Under the pieces are notes generated by a model. That model worked only from the letters and a program-made list of their open reading frames with translations. It was not told where the DNA came from and searched no databases. DNA of 64,000 nucleotides from Paraspadella gotoi (taxonomy: Eukaryota; Chaetognatha), in contig CM119264.1 in the NCBI GenBank assembly GCA_051294375.1, positions 222,148 through 286,147 on the forward strand. Direction: 5' to 3'. This document shows, piece by piece, positions 1 to 10,189 of this stretch (its first letter is position 1; the number at the start of each line of letters is the position of its first letter). The translations under genes and the position numbers were made by a program.

Positions 1-186
1 TAACCTAATCCATAGCCTAATCCTTAACCTAATCCTTAACCTAATCCATAATCTAATCCTTAACATAATCCTTAACCTAATCCATAATCTAATCCTTAAC
101 CTAATCCTTAATAAAATCCTTAACCTAATCCATAATCTAATCCTTAACCTAATCCATAGCCTAATCCTTAACCTAATCCTTAACTA
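1..186. repeat. Degenerate telomere-like 12-bp array
   Basis: Tandem copies of CCTTAACCTAAT and variants (CCATAGCCTAAT, CCATAATCTAAT) run from the first base. This is a decayed form of the TTAGGG-type repeat read on the C-rich strand. It is followed at 201-250 by a block resembling the end motif of the T element family (GATTTCTGAATTTAAG, then GGCGTTTTCGGATTAAAAGG), so it is probably the right part of a T element cut by the window edge rather than a chromosome end. Confidence 0.75.
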
Positions 187-565
187 AAAAAATTAACCGA
201 TTTCTGAATTTAAGATAAAAGGAGGCGTTTTCGGATTAAAAGGCCTTATTAATCTATCAAAGTGCTCCAGATTTTTGGGCAATTCAGTCTTTCTTTCTTT
301 TTACGATTTCCTTTGTTGTTCAACCTTTTTTCGCTTTGGAGTTTTTTTCTCTCCAAGAAACGAGGTCCTTTCTTTTGGTCCAGTCTTAACCTTGTTTCCT
401 TAGATGGAGTTGGTCCCTTTTCGAAGATTTGCTCGTCTTAAATCGGGCAAAAATGTGACCGACCGAGTTTCGGGTGCAAGCTGGTTTAGGGTCCCGGGAT
501 TTAACCCCTGTATACTCTTTCGATTCCTTAGCCTTTTCAATGATCAGAGTTGCCTATACTTTTGT
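187..565. other. No gene seen
   Basis: Mixed-composition sequence with short T-rich runs. The T-element end motif lies at about 201-250. No splice-consistent open frame, tRNA-like box or tandem repeat was recognised in the remainder. Confidence 0.5.
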
Positions 566-612
566 GGATAAGGCGCTAAGTGGGCTGAATACTACTGTCC
601 GTAACTTCATTG
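566..612 (-). mobile_element. Truncated 3' tail of SINE family 1
   Basis: On the minus strand this matches the tail of the SINE at 40.05-40.40 kb: the GGCGCTAAGTGGGCTGA block followed by the complement of AAGTTGCGGATAG. Only the terminal part of about 45 bases is present; the tRNA-like head is missing. An H-family element starts immediately afterwards. Confidence 0.5.
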
Positions 613-760
613 CCTCTTCTTTGTCTGTCGGTCTGTCTGTCTGTCGGTTGGTATCTCTGTACGTCGTTAAAAATGCATATAATTTGCCTATAGTTGATTG
701 CTCATTTGTTAAGACAGGAAAAAACCTCAAATTTAAAGGACTGCAAGCGCCGCCTTTAGG
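613..760 (+). mobile_element. H-family dispersed element, partial
   Basis: A GTCTGTCG tract (about 632-650) is followed by CCTATAGTTGATTGCTC and CATTTGTTAAGACAGG at 703-718, then CTCAAATTTAAAGGACTGCA. The same ordered blocks occur at 54.46-54.60 kb and 61.99-62.15 kb, so this is a dispersed family and not a chance microsatellite. The hairpin and CTATAAGTCAC start box are missing here, replaced by the SINE tail. Not coding. Confidence 0.6.
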
Positions 761-960
761 ATATTCTAAACGATAAGGAAAAAAAGACTCAATGCAGAGC
801 ATGTCATAATTACAAGGGCTAAGAATTTTTATTTTTTTTGGTATAATTGATCCAGGTTTCTTCGCCTTTAATGGCGAGGGAGTTGGGCAAATCGCCAATT
901 GATATTATAAACAAACTTACTTTCAAACTACTATATAAATTAACAATAAACGATTTAATT
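761..960. other. No gene seen
   Basis: AT-rich sequence with a T run near 830. No repeat family or coding signal was recognised. Confidence 0.4.
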
Positions 961-1500
961 GAATCAAAATAAAGAGAAACATCTCCCGGATTTGATCCCG
1001 GGAGAGTTGGTTCTCAAACAGAGACTTATTGTTTTACACCACGACGACTATTTAGTTTATATATTCCAGTTATGTCAATTATTGTAGCATGACATTCTGA
1101 TTATGTTAAAACAAAAGAACATTACAACCTTATGAAATTGGAGCGCTCTAGTAGTATTTCAATGGTTCTCATTCTTGTCATTCCATTGAGTTCTGAGTTC
1201 TTCTTGTAAATAAAATGTTCTACACATTTACTGTTTATTACTACAGTTTAAATACTTATTCTAATTGTTAATGTTTATTGATTTATGTTATTCTTTATTG
1301 ATGTTAGAATTATTTGTTATTGCTTTTTGCTTGTTAATGCATATAGATGCTATGGAATATCTATATGCTTTGATTATTTTATTAAGGTTGATTTTATAAT
1401 TGAACAAATAAAGATTTTGTTCTTGGAAAACATTTTTATCCTTTGAACGAACTAGTGAGGCGCAGACGCTCGTGGTGGCCGTTCACCACATATTCACTTC
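961..1500 (+). mobile_element. Possible solo LTR, diverged copy
   Basis: This shares blocks in the same order with 10.62-11.22 kb: a TTGATTATTTTATTAAGG block preceded by ATCTATATGC, then an AATAAAG polyadenylation-like signal and a T-rich stretch, ending in GTGGTGGCCGTTCACCAC, a short inverted repeat. A near-palindrome (CTCCCGG...CCGGGAG) lies at about 985-1008 near the left edge. A TATA-like/AATAAA layout with no coding capacity suggests a solo LTR, but neither a target-site duplication nor an internal region was seen. Any other dispersed repeat is possible. Confidence 0.35.
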
Positions 1501-1569
1501 ACACGTGAAAATAAAATCACTGCGGCGCAACATATTGGAATCACTGTTCGTGTTTAGTTAAAGATTAGC

Positions 1570-1915
1570 TTTCCTTCCTTCCTTCATTCCTTCCTTCCTT
1601 TCTTTCTTTCTATCTCTTTTTCCTTCTTTCTTTCTTTCTCTTTTTCATTCTTTTTATTTTTTCTTCTATTTCTTTTTCTCTCTCCTCTTCAGCGCTTTAT
1701 CCTCTAAACCGCCGGAAAAGCCGATTATCTCAGTCTGTCCGTCCGTCCGTTCGTTCGTTCGTTCGTTCGTTCGTTTGATCGCTCGTCCGTCCGTCCGTCC
1801 GTCCCTCCGTCCGTCCGTCCGTCCGTTTTTTGTCTAGAGTTTGATGTTCGTCTGTTTGTATATCTGTCAATCTGTCTGTCTGTCTATTTGTATAGCTGTC
1901 TATCTGTCTGTTACT
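1570..1915. repeat. CTTT tract then GTCC/GTTC/GTCT four-base array
   Basis: A pyrimidine tract (TTCC, TTTC units) at 1570-1690 is followed from 1733 by runs of GTCC, GTTC and GTCT units ending near 1905. The GTCT-type tract resembles the one carried inside H-family elements, but the conserved flanking boxes are not obvious here. Confidence 0.8.
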
Positions 1916-1984
1916 CTCTTTATTAGTTTATTTCCATCGCATTATGATTTTTAAATTTTATTATTTTTTATAAACTTATGTATA

Positions 1985-2290
1985 TACACCGTGACAGGAG
2001 CGTCGCATCGTAACAAGAGCGTCGCCCCGTGACAAGGGCTTTGCACCGAGACAAGAACGTCGCTACGTGACTAGAGCGTAGCACCGTGACAAGAGCGTTG
2101 CACCGTGACAAGAGCGTTGCACCGCGAATAGAGCGTAGCACCGTGACAAGAGCGTTGCACCGCGACAAGAGCGTAACACCGTGACAAGAGCGTTGCACCG
2201 TGACAAGAAAGTCACATGACAAGAGCGTTGCACCGTGACAAGAGCGTTGCACCGCGACTAGAGCGAAGCACCGTGACAAGAACGTCGTGA
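1985..2290. repeat. 19-bp minisatellite (CACCGTGACAAGAGCGTTG)
   Basis: About 15 tandem units of CACCGTGACAAGAGCGTTG with substitutions (CGCGA for CGTGA, GCGTAG for GCGTTG). Its translation gives a repetitive Cys/Ser/Leu frame that I do not regard as a protein. The GTGAC core recurs in other arrays in this window. Confidence 0.85.
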
Positions 2291-2329
2291 CAACCGGCGA
2301 TTAGCCAGCGGCATCAGAGATACACTGGG

Positions 2330-2485
2330 GGAGAAGAGAAAGAAAGAAAGAAAGAAGAAAGAAAGGAAGAGAAAGAAAGAAAGATAAAAGAAAGAAAAAA
2401 AAGAAAAAAGAAAGAAAAAAGGAAAAGCAAGAAAGAAAGATAAAAAGAAAAAAAAGAAAGAAAAGAAAGAAAAAAAAAGAAAGAA

Positions 2486-2528
<43 letters not shown>

Positions 2529-2530
2529 GA
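2330..2530. repeat. GAAA-rich purine array
   Basis: About 200 bases of almost pure A and G on the plus strand, mostly GAAA units. Confidence 0.9.
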
Positions 2531-2584
2531 ATGAATATTATTTTCTTCCTTATGATGCGCGACTCTGATTGGCTGGAAAGTGTA

Positions 2585-2770
2585 CCGTGAGTGACATGTC
2601 ACACAATATCTTCCTTCCATCGTGACCGGTCACACCAAATCTTCCTTCTGATGTGACCGACTGTGACACGCTTGCGAAATGTCACTTTTGATGCGACATT
2701 CTGTGACCGTTGCTGCGACAGAGTGTGACGAGACCTTCCTATTGGTCGAAATTTTGATACTGAGTGACCG
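2585..2770. repeat. TGTGACCG/GTCACA motif cluster
   Basis: The motifs GTGACCGGTCACA, ATGTGACCGACTGTGACA, ATGTCACTTTTGATGCGACA and TGTGACCG recur on both strands within 180 bases, making a degenerate array of short inverted repeats. It directly precedes the tandem AT-rich SINE array. Confidence 0.5.
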
Positions 2771-2774
2771 AAGT

Positions 2775-4235
2775 TTTTATTGGTTAGAAAAAGTACAATT
2801 TGATCCATCCATTTAAAAGTTTTGAGTTTGTATGAGAAGAGAAACTATTTTAATAGTTTTTAGAATATTTTTGGCGCCCTATTTTTGACAATATATTCTG
2901 AAGACCAAACGTCCGCATCAAAATGAATACAAACACTATATAAAAGTGATATCATTTGGGATTTTTTAGTTTTTTTAAGTTTTATATTTTGAATGATGAT
3001 TTACCATTTAGTTTTGAGTTTGTATGGAAAAAAGAAACTATTTTAAATAGTGTGTAGAATATTTTTTGGCGCCTTATTTTTGACAATATATTCTGAAAGA
3101 CCAAAACGTCAGCAATCAAAATGAGTACAAAACACTATATAAAAGTGATACCATTTGGGATTATTAGTTTTTTAAAGTTTTATATTTTGAATGATGATTT
3201 TATTAAAGGTGTAAGGAGATATCATATGCTACCATAATTTCTATTTCTGGTATACAATTGATTAGGTTAAGTAATTATTGGCCCCCTACTTCTTAAAAAT
3301 ATTATCATTTATTATTTATATATATTTTTTTTCTGCTTAAATTTAAAAATAATTATGACGGGAATCGAACGTCAAGCTTTTGGCATAAAAAAAATGAGAA
3401 CGGTCCAGGGTTTGAACCAGCTCCTTCATGTTTTCAATTCAAAAGAAGGGCTTGTTACCAAGTTACCAACAAAAGATAGTTTTATTGGCTAGTAAATGTC
3501 AATTTGATTCATCCATTGAAAGTTTTTAGTTTGTTAGAAAAGAGAAACTATTTTAATAGTTTTAGAATATTTTTGGCGCCCATTTTTTGACTATATATCT
3601 GAAAGACAAAAACTCAGCATCAAAACAAATACAAACACTATAGAAAAGTGATACTATTTGGGTTTTTTTAGTTTTTAAAGTTTTATAATTTGAATGAAGA
3701 TTTTATTAAAAAGCGTAAAGGAGGAATCCTAATACTATCATATTTTTATTTCTGGTATACAATTTATTATGTTTAGTATCTATTGGCACCCTACTTCTTA
3801 TAATATCAAATTATATTTTATATATTTTTTTTGTTTGAATTTTTTTAAAATACTACCATGGAATCGAACGTCCAGCTTTGGCATTATAAAAATAAAAACG
3901 TCACAGGGTTAGAACAGCAACCTTCATAATCAAAGGAAGGCCTTTTACCAAGTTACCAAGAATACAACGTTATTTTTGACTTGGGTTTAAAAGACTATCC
4001 AAGAAATTTATAATTTCTTTTTTTATTTTTAAATTTCTCTTTATTTAATAACAATTTAGTAGGTTTAATAACTATTGGCGACCCTACTTTTTAATAATAT
4101 CTAAATTTTTAAAAAAATACTACCGCAGGGAATCGAACGTTTAGCCTTTAGATTAAAAAAAAAAAAATTACAGGGTTAGAACCAAATACTTTCAGATCAA
4201 AGGAAGGCTCGTTACAAGTTACCAACATAATAATA
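2775..4235 (-). mobile_element. Tandem array of an AT-rich tRNA-like SINE unit
   Basis: A unit of roughly 500 bp recurs: a GTTTGTATG...AAACTATTTTAATAG block with TTTTTGGCGCC and ACACTATATAAAAGTGAT (about 2805-3005, 3010-3235, 3510-3740), then TTTCTGGTATACAATT, a GGGAATCGAACG block, and a tRNA-like end. On the minus strand that end reads TTGGTAACTTGGTAACAAGC, then AAGGAGCTGGTTCAAACCC, which resembles A and B boxes (about 3405-3480, weaker at 3890-3960 and 4160-4235). The first copy is truncated and the last keeps only the tRNA-like part. Confidence 0.5.
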
Positions 4236-4324
4236 CTTTAAACCTGAGATTATTAAGTATTAAAAGTTTTCAGTTAATTTAACTTATAATAAAAATTCGG
4301 CAATTTTCAAAATATTTAACCTTA

Positions 4325-4545
4325 ACATATTTTTAAACTATAACTTGATCATAACCCTAATCCTAAACCTAATCTCAAATCCTTACCTAATTCTGGACCT
4401 TAACCCTAAGCTTTATCCTAATGTTAATTCTGACCCCTAACTTAAACCCTAGTTCCTACCTTTAACCCTAACCTACATAATTCGTAACCTTGATTACCGA
4501 TATGATCCCTAACCTCACACTTAACCCTAAACCTCCTACTTAATT
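4325..4545. repeat. Degenerate telomere-like tract
   Basis: Scattered AACCCTAA, TAATCCTAAACCTAA and CCTTAACCCTAA words form a decayed C-rich-strand TTAGGG-type array. Confidence 0.65.
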
Positions 4546-4594
4546 TTCAACTAAAAAATTAACCTTATACTTAGCTATAAAAATTCGCAGTAAT

Positions 4595-5670
4595 ACATTG
4601 AAAAGGAAGAATTTGCACAGGGAATGAATTTGCACAGAGATGGATTATCATAGGAATAAATTTGCACAGGATGAATTTTCACGGGAATGAATTTGGCCAC
4701 AGGAATAAATTTTCACAGGATTGAATTTGCCAGGAATGAATTTCACAGGATTGAATTTGCACAAGAAGGAATTTGCACAGAAATGAATTTGGAAACCAGA
4801 TTGAATTTGCCAGGAATAATTTGCACAGGATGAATTTGAACAGGAATGATTGCAGAGAAAAAAATTTGCACAGGAATAAATTTTTAACAGGAATGAATTT
4901 GCACAGGAATAAATTTTGTGCAAATGTATTCCTGTAAATTTATTTCCTGTGCAAATTCATTCCTATGCAATTCATTCCTGTGCAATTGTATTCCTGTGTA
5001 AATTTATTCCTGTGCAAATTCATTCCTATGCAATTCATTCCTGTGCAAATTCATTCCTCTACAAATTCATTCCTGTGCAAATTCAAATCCTGTGAAAATT
5101 TATTCCTGTGTAAATACATTCTTGTGCAATTCTTCCTTGGCAAATTCAAATCTGTGCAAATTCATTCTGTTGTAAAAGTTATCCCTTTGCTAAAAGTTCA
5201 GAGCAAAAGTATTCCTGTGCAAAGGCATTCTTGTTCAATTTATTCTGTACAAAACATTTCTGGTGCAAATTCATTACTGTGCAAATTCAATCCTGTGTGC
5301 AAATTATTTCTGTTACAAATGTATTCCTGTGCAAATTTAATTTCTGTACAATTATTTCTTTTACAAATGTATTCTTATGCAAACTAATTCCTGTGCAAAT
5401 TATTCCTGGTGCAAATTATTCTGTGCTAATTCATTCCATGCAAATTTGTTCCTGTTCAAATTCATGCCTGTGCAATTCTTTTCTTACAAATGTATTCTGT
5501 GCAAATTGATTCCTGTGGCAAAATTTGTTCCTGTCAAATTCAATCCTGTGAAAATTGTTCCTTTCAAAAGTATTCCGTCAAATTTATTCCTGTGCAAATT
5601 CATTCCTGTGCAAATTATTCCTGTGCAAATTCATTCTTTTGCAAATTCATTCCTCTACAAATTATTCTAA
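4595..5670. repeat. Inverted 16-bp minisatellite (large palindrome)
   Basis: From about 4595 to 4920 the plus strand carries tandem GAATTTGCACAGGAAT units. From 4921 to 5670 the same unit appears in the opposite orientation (ATTCCTGTGCAAATTC). The switch at about 4920 gives arms of about 325 and 750 bases. The order of variant units does not mirror across the centre. Open frames here are repeat translations. Confidence 0.85.
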
Positions 5671-5929
5671 GGGGTGAACTTAGGTAATATTTGGTCTGAT
5701 TAACTGAGCATTGCTCAGTGAGCAAAGTGTTACTGATATTGCCTAGGTAAAGAAATGATTTTTTTTAATTAAGATAGGCAATTTGCTGAATCAAAATATA
5801 TTTGCTTATATTTTTTTTTTAAAGATAAATAAAACAAATATATTTTCTTTTATTGTTTTAATTTCTTTCTAAACTATATTTTCAAGTTTGTTATTACTAT
5901 ATTTAAGCCCAAAAATACTTTTCCCAGAT
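5671..5929. other. No gene seen
   Basis: AT-rich sequence with a small palindrome, CTGAGCATTGCTCAG, near 5705. It runs into an assembly gap. Confidence 0.45.
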
Positions 5930-5954
5930 NNNNNNNNNNNNNNNNNNNNNNNNN
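5930..5954. other. Assembly gap of 25 N
   Basis: Exactly 25 undetermined bases. Four gaps in the window have this length, which suggests a placeholder and not a measured size. Confidence 0.95.
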
Positions 5955-6760
5955 AAAGAAAGAAAGAAAGATCGACAGAGAGAAAGGGTAAGGTTCGGGA
6001 CTTTTGACGTTTCACTTCTCGTATATCAGAGAGAGGGAGAGAGAGACAGAGAGAAGAGGAGGACGAGAGAGAGAAGAGAGAGAGAGAAGAGACCAGAGTG
6101 AAAAGAAGAGAGAAGAGACAAGACAGAAGAGGGAGAGAGAGAGGAGACGAGAGAGGAGAGAGATGCACGATGAGAGGAGAGATGGAGAAGAGAGAGAGAG
6201 ATGATGAGACGAGAGAAAGAGGAGAGAGAGAGAAAATATAGAGACGAGAGAGAGAGAGAGAGGAAAGGAGACAGAGAGAAAGAGAGAGAGGAAAGAGACA
6301 GAGAGAAGAGACAAGAGAAAGAGAGAGAGAGAAGAGACGATAGAGAGAGGAGAGAGAGTCAATGAGAGAACGAGACGGAGTACGACTGTAGAGAAGAGAG
6401 AGAAGATAAGTCTGAGGAGAGAGGAGAACAATCTCTTCTCTGTCACCTCAAAGCGAAAACGAGGCTAAACGCGCAAATCCATTTCCTTCTCCTCTCTCCT
6501 TCTCCTCTCTCCTTCTCCTCTTTCCCCTCTCTTCTCTACCTGTTCTTTTTTTTCTATTTCTTTCATCTCTTCTTTTCTTTTATTTTCTTTTTTCCTCCCA
6601 TCTGTGCCTCCCATTCTATCTTTTGCCTCCCATCTGTTTTCTTTCATTCTTCTTCCTCCCTTCTGTACCTTCTTTCCTCCACCCTGTTTCATCACTACTT
6701 CTTACGTCTGTTCTTCTCTTGTTTCTCTTCTTCCTCTTTTTTTTCAACCAAATTCACTTT
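5955..6760. repeat. GA array then CT-rich tract
   Basis: Purine-rich (GA)n with GAAGAGA interruptions at 5955-6430, then a pyrimidine tract (TTCTCCTCT, CTCCCATCTGT units) at 6475-6730. The strand switch from purine to pyrimidine at about 6440 gives a large imperfect inverted repeat. Its Ser-Leu and Arg-Glu translations are not genes. Confidence 0.85.
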
Positions 6761-7035
6761 TAATCCGATCTCACCCTTTCATTCACAGACCAAAAAGAGG
6801 AAGGCCCTTTTCACGAAACTTGACGAACCTCAACAGGTGAAAGGAAAAAAAAGTTGAAACTCAAAAGAAATATTCTGGTTCTCACAGAATCAAACAATTA
6901 TTTTATGGTTTTTTTCCTATTATATAATTAAAACATTCCTTAAAATATTAAATATTAAGGAGTTAATGAAATAAACTGTGAGAGAGTCTTGATTGAAACT
7001 GAAAAGACAGTAATTATTGTTATATGTCAGTGACA

Positions 7036-7260
7036 GAACCGTTCAATATAAGCAGTCCCTGAGCTTCGGATCAGGCTGTAACACCGTGCTACAGCTTGGT
7101 TAAGCGCCCCGTCCCTCTTAACTGCCAGACGACCACCGGGCTAGAACCCCGGACCTTTGGGTTGGGAGGCGAATGACTAGCCTCCGGCACCAATGGCCGC
7201 TGATGAACGGTTGGTGGATTTCAGTCCACCATAAAACCATGCAGGGACCTGCTATATTAT
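7036..7260 (-). mobile_element. SINE family 2 (tRNA-derived)
   Basis: On the minus strand there is a tRNA-like B box, GGTTCTAGCCC (complement at 7138-7148), with a weaker A-box-like region about 40 bases upstream (complement at about 7180-7200). A GC-rich body follows, containing AAGCTGTAGCACGGTG and AAGCTCAGGGACTGCTT. The GGTGGATTTCAGTCCACC hairpin lies just beyond the head. The second block copy carries it at about 16052-16265. Confidence 0.55.
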
Positions 7261-7740
7261 TATCAAAGGCAAGATAGCCTATTTAATGAAGGAATGGATG
7301 ATTTTTGTATTCGTTGTACTAATTTCATTTAAAATTAATGTTATAGTCGCAGTATCGACGTATCAATGCTGCCACCAAATAAACAAAGGATCCTCACTTA
7401 AAATGCTCTACTCTCTAAATTTTTAACACATCTCCAAACCTCTCCAAAGTCCATCTTAATACCCAGATGCCCTTTTCCAGCATTAAAATGCACCACATGT
7501 CAGAATGGCTCCCTTTTCTGCCAACTCTCAATGCACGGCTCTCACGAGTTCCCTCGAGATCTCGATCAATGATGAAGTGGCGCTGCCTTAGACTCCAAAG
7601 ACCGAGAGTCAAGTTGATTGAAAGAACGACGAGGGTTCTCCCCCCCGCCTTTCACGAGGGTTCCCCCCCCCCGCCTTCAACCCATTCTCGACCTTATTTC
7701 CCCCCGTTTTTCAAACCCCGCCATCTACCCAGCTTTACAA
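7261..7740. other. No gene seen
   Basis: Mixed sequence including C-homopolymer runs (CCCCCCC near 7635 and 7665). Open frames on both strands differ between the two block copies because of indels, so they are not conserved as coding sequence. Confidence 0.5.
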
Positions 7741-7741
7741 G

Positions 7742-8205
7742 ACTTATTTTTTCGAAAAAAAGCCATGTTTAATTTTTTTAACCTAATCTCTGACCTAATC
7801 TTTACTGTTAATGACTTAGTTTGTGATTATGGTTAGGGATTTGGGATAAGCGTTTAGAGTGAGAGGTTAGGATTAGAAATTAGGGTTTAGGTTTATGGTT
7901 CAAGATTAAGGTTAGGGTTTAGGGTTAGGGTTCAAGATTAGGGTTAGGGTTAAGATTATAAATTTGGGTTTAGGTTGTAGGTTTATGGTTTAAGATTAGG
8001 GTTAGGGTTAGGATTAGAAATTAGGGTTTAGATTTATGGTTCAAAATTAGAGTTAGGGTTTAAGGTTGGGGTTCAAAATTATGGTTAGGGTTAAGGGGTT
8101 AGTCTATAAGTTTAAAAACCTATTTAGGTTAAATTTTAAATTTATAATTAATTTCTGAGAAAAACAAACAGAAATTGGACACACTCAGAAGAGAGAGCCA
8201 CTTTA
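7742..8205. mobile_element. T element with telomere-like core
   Basis: The core at 7780-8120 is a degenerate TTAGGG/TTAGGTT array (GGTTAGGGTTTAGGGTTAGG and variants). The right end, GAAATTGGACACACTCAG then AAGAGAGAGCC, matches the end of the T element at 37.17-37.20 kb. The left edge (TTATTTTTTCGAAAAAAAGC) is only a weak match to the T start motif. The counterpart in copy 2 is about 16.77-17.22 kb. Confidence 0.5.
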
Positions 8206-8625
8206 TCAGCTTCATTAGTCCAACTCAAGCCTAACCATACTTAAACGATATTACATAATTGAATACAAAAAACAGTAATGGTATCAATAATAATGTAAAA
8301 AGATGTTAACGCATTACACTGTTATGGATTAGGGTTTAGATTAGTGATTTGGGTTTAAAGATTAGGTTTTAAGACTAGTGATTTGAGTTAAGTAAGGATT
8401 AAGAATTTTTGTTAAGGTTAAATATTAGTATTAAAGATTGAGTTGTATGTTTGTTCATCGATATAAGCCGAAATAGGACGCCGTTGGAAAAGAGAGCCTT
8501 CACTCATATCGCATTCAACATTTTTTTTCGAGTCATGAATTTACATTTATTCCCGTTTCCTTTTTCACGCCATCTGTTAAGTTTTCAACTCTTTTCTTTG
8601 AGAAAAATCGAAAAAACCATGAGTC
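8206..8625. other. AT-rich, weak TTAGGG-like words
   Basis: The 8320-8440 part holds GATTAGGGTTTAG and GATTTGGGTTTAAAG words, a more decayed telomere-like stretch. The rest is unremarkable and no coding signal is seen. Confidence 0.4.
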
Positions 8626-8637
8626 AAGTGAAAAAGA

Positions 8638-8646
8638 AGAAGAGAA

Positions 8647-8691
<45 letters not shown>

Positions 8692-8788
8692 CAAAGGGAG
8701 CCAGAGATGGATCGGAGAAAGGAATGAACGAACTAACAATGAGCTTTAATGATGGAAAGTCACTTTTTTTTAAAAGGAGAAGACAGAG

Positions 8789-8840
<52 letters not shown>
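8638..8840. repeat. GA arrays
   Basis: Two (GA)n runs, 8638-8690 and 8786-8838, separated by mixed sequence. Confidence 0.9.
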
Positions 8841-8841
<1 letters not shown>

Positions 8842-9340
8842 GAATGAACTTTTTTCAGTGCGCGCACAAAATCGACGTCCGAAACTGTAAAGGCACGGGG
8901 GAAGGCTAAATGAAGAACAAGGCGTTGTACAGGGAGGGTTTACACCTCTTGAAAATGAATTAAATTTATAATTATTAATTTGAAAATTTTATAAATATTA
9001 ATCCCTATTAAAAATATTGCTAAAATAATAAAATAAGACTTTTATGAAAAGATATGAGCAATAATTTAAACTGCTACAACATGTAAATGAGATTGAAAAA
9101 CTTAATCTTAGATTGAATGTGAAACAAAGGAATGAGGTATGATCTTGAAGTTTACATTGAGTCAGAGGATCATGTCATGTCCTGTCAAGTCATGTCATAA
9201 CATCATGAGCAAAAAAAATTTTAATACCGTATAGCAAGAAACGGGTCACAAAAGTGAAGATTAGGTCAAAGATATAGAGAAAACCTGTGAGATGATGTGA
9301 GATGATAGATAATGATAGATAATTAAACATGGGTACGAGA
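8841..9340. other. No gene seen
   Basis: AT-rich sequence with degenerate GTCATGTCCTGTCAAGTCAT and GATGATAGATAATGATAGAT runs. No coding or mobile-element signal. Confidence 0.4.
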
Positions 9341-9344
9341 TACG

Positions 9345-9386
9345 GTATCATGATATCGTGATATCATGATATCATGACATCATGAG
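9345..9386. repeat. ATCATGAT palindromic tract
   Basis: Tandem TATCATGATATCGTGATATC units, each self-complementary, make a 40-base stretch able to extrude hairpins. It is retained in the second block copy at about 18.37-18.41 kb. Confidence 0.6.
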
Positions 9387-9599
9387 AAACGGTGACTTTT
9401 ATCTGAGTTTTCACTCCAGAGCCCGAGTGAAATGAAAGGGTGAGTTCCAGTGGTCGCGTTTTCAAATGTCTTTCGTTCGAAGATAAAACGTGTCCGTTAG
9501 AGGAATTTAAATCGCTTAAAGTCGAGGGAAAAGGGTGAAGCGTTTGGGGAAAAAGATGGCGCTCCGATCTGAGTGTTTTTAATGGACGCAAAGATTAAA

Positions 9600-9975
9600 A
9601 TGGCGATTGGCGATTAAACGTCGTTCGTTCGTCGTTCGTCATTCGTTCATCTTTCGTTCGTTCGTTCGTTCGTTCGTTCGTTCGTTCGTTCGTTCGTTCC
9701 TCGTTCATTGTTCATCGTTTGTTCGTCTTCTTCATTCATTTGTTGTTCATCTTCGTTGTTTGTCGTTCATTCATCGTTCATCGTTTGTTCATCTTTATCG
9801 TCATCGTCATAGTTTGTCGTTGTTCGTCGTTCGTCTTCATCGTTCGTCTCCGACGTTCGTCATTTATCATTCGTCGTTCGTTCGTCTTCATCGTTCGTCT
9901 CCGACGTTCGTCATTTATCATTCGTCGTTCGTTCGTCTTCATCGTCGTTCTTCGTCGTATTTCGTCGTCGTCACT
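9600..9975. repeat. TTCG four-base array and degenerate TCGTC/TCATCG array
   Basis: A pure TTCG run (about 9657-9700) is flanked by degenerate CGTTCGTC, TTCATCG and TCGTCGTC words. A 48-base unit (CGTTCGTCTCCGACGTTCGT followed by CATTTATCATTCGTCG) occurs twice at about 9840-9930. The TTCG run is shorter in copy 2. Confidence 0.85.
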
Positions 9976-10189
9976 TAATTTTTTTCGATTTAAAAAAATG
10001 GAGGAGAGGGAAATTCCAGGTTCGACTCACGATGATAAAAAAAGGAGATTTGATTTCGCTTATTGACGGCAGAGGGCGTTTGGTCGGAAAGAGGCTGAAA
10101 GTTGGGCTTCATTATCCAAGAAAAACCCTTTTCATCTTTAAATTAGAAATTTTGTAAATTGTTTATGTTTAAAGTTCAGGCTAAAAGAT

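Noticed and set aside
1-186. A true chromosome end (telomere)
   Set aside because: The repeat is degenerate, 12 bp rather than pure 6 bp, and is followed by a T-element end motif. Similar decayed tracts lie inside the window at many positions.
474-776. 100-codon open frame near the left edge
   Set aside because: It runs through a SINE tail, a GTCT tract and the H element boxes, all of which recur elsewhere out of this frame.
7467-7836. Overlapping short open frames in both 9-kb copies as a small gene
   Set aside because: The corresponding frames near 16.4-16.9 kb are broken and shifted, C-homopolymers vary, and no conserved protein segment remains.
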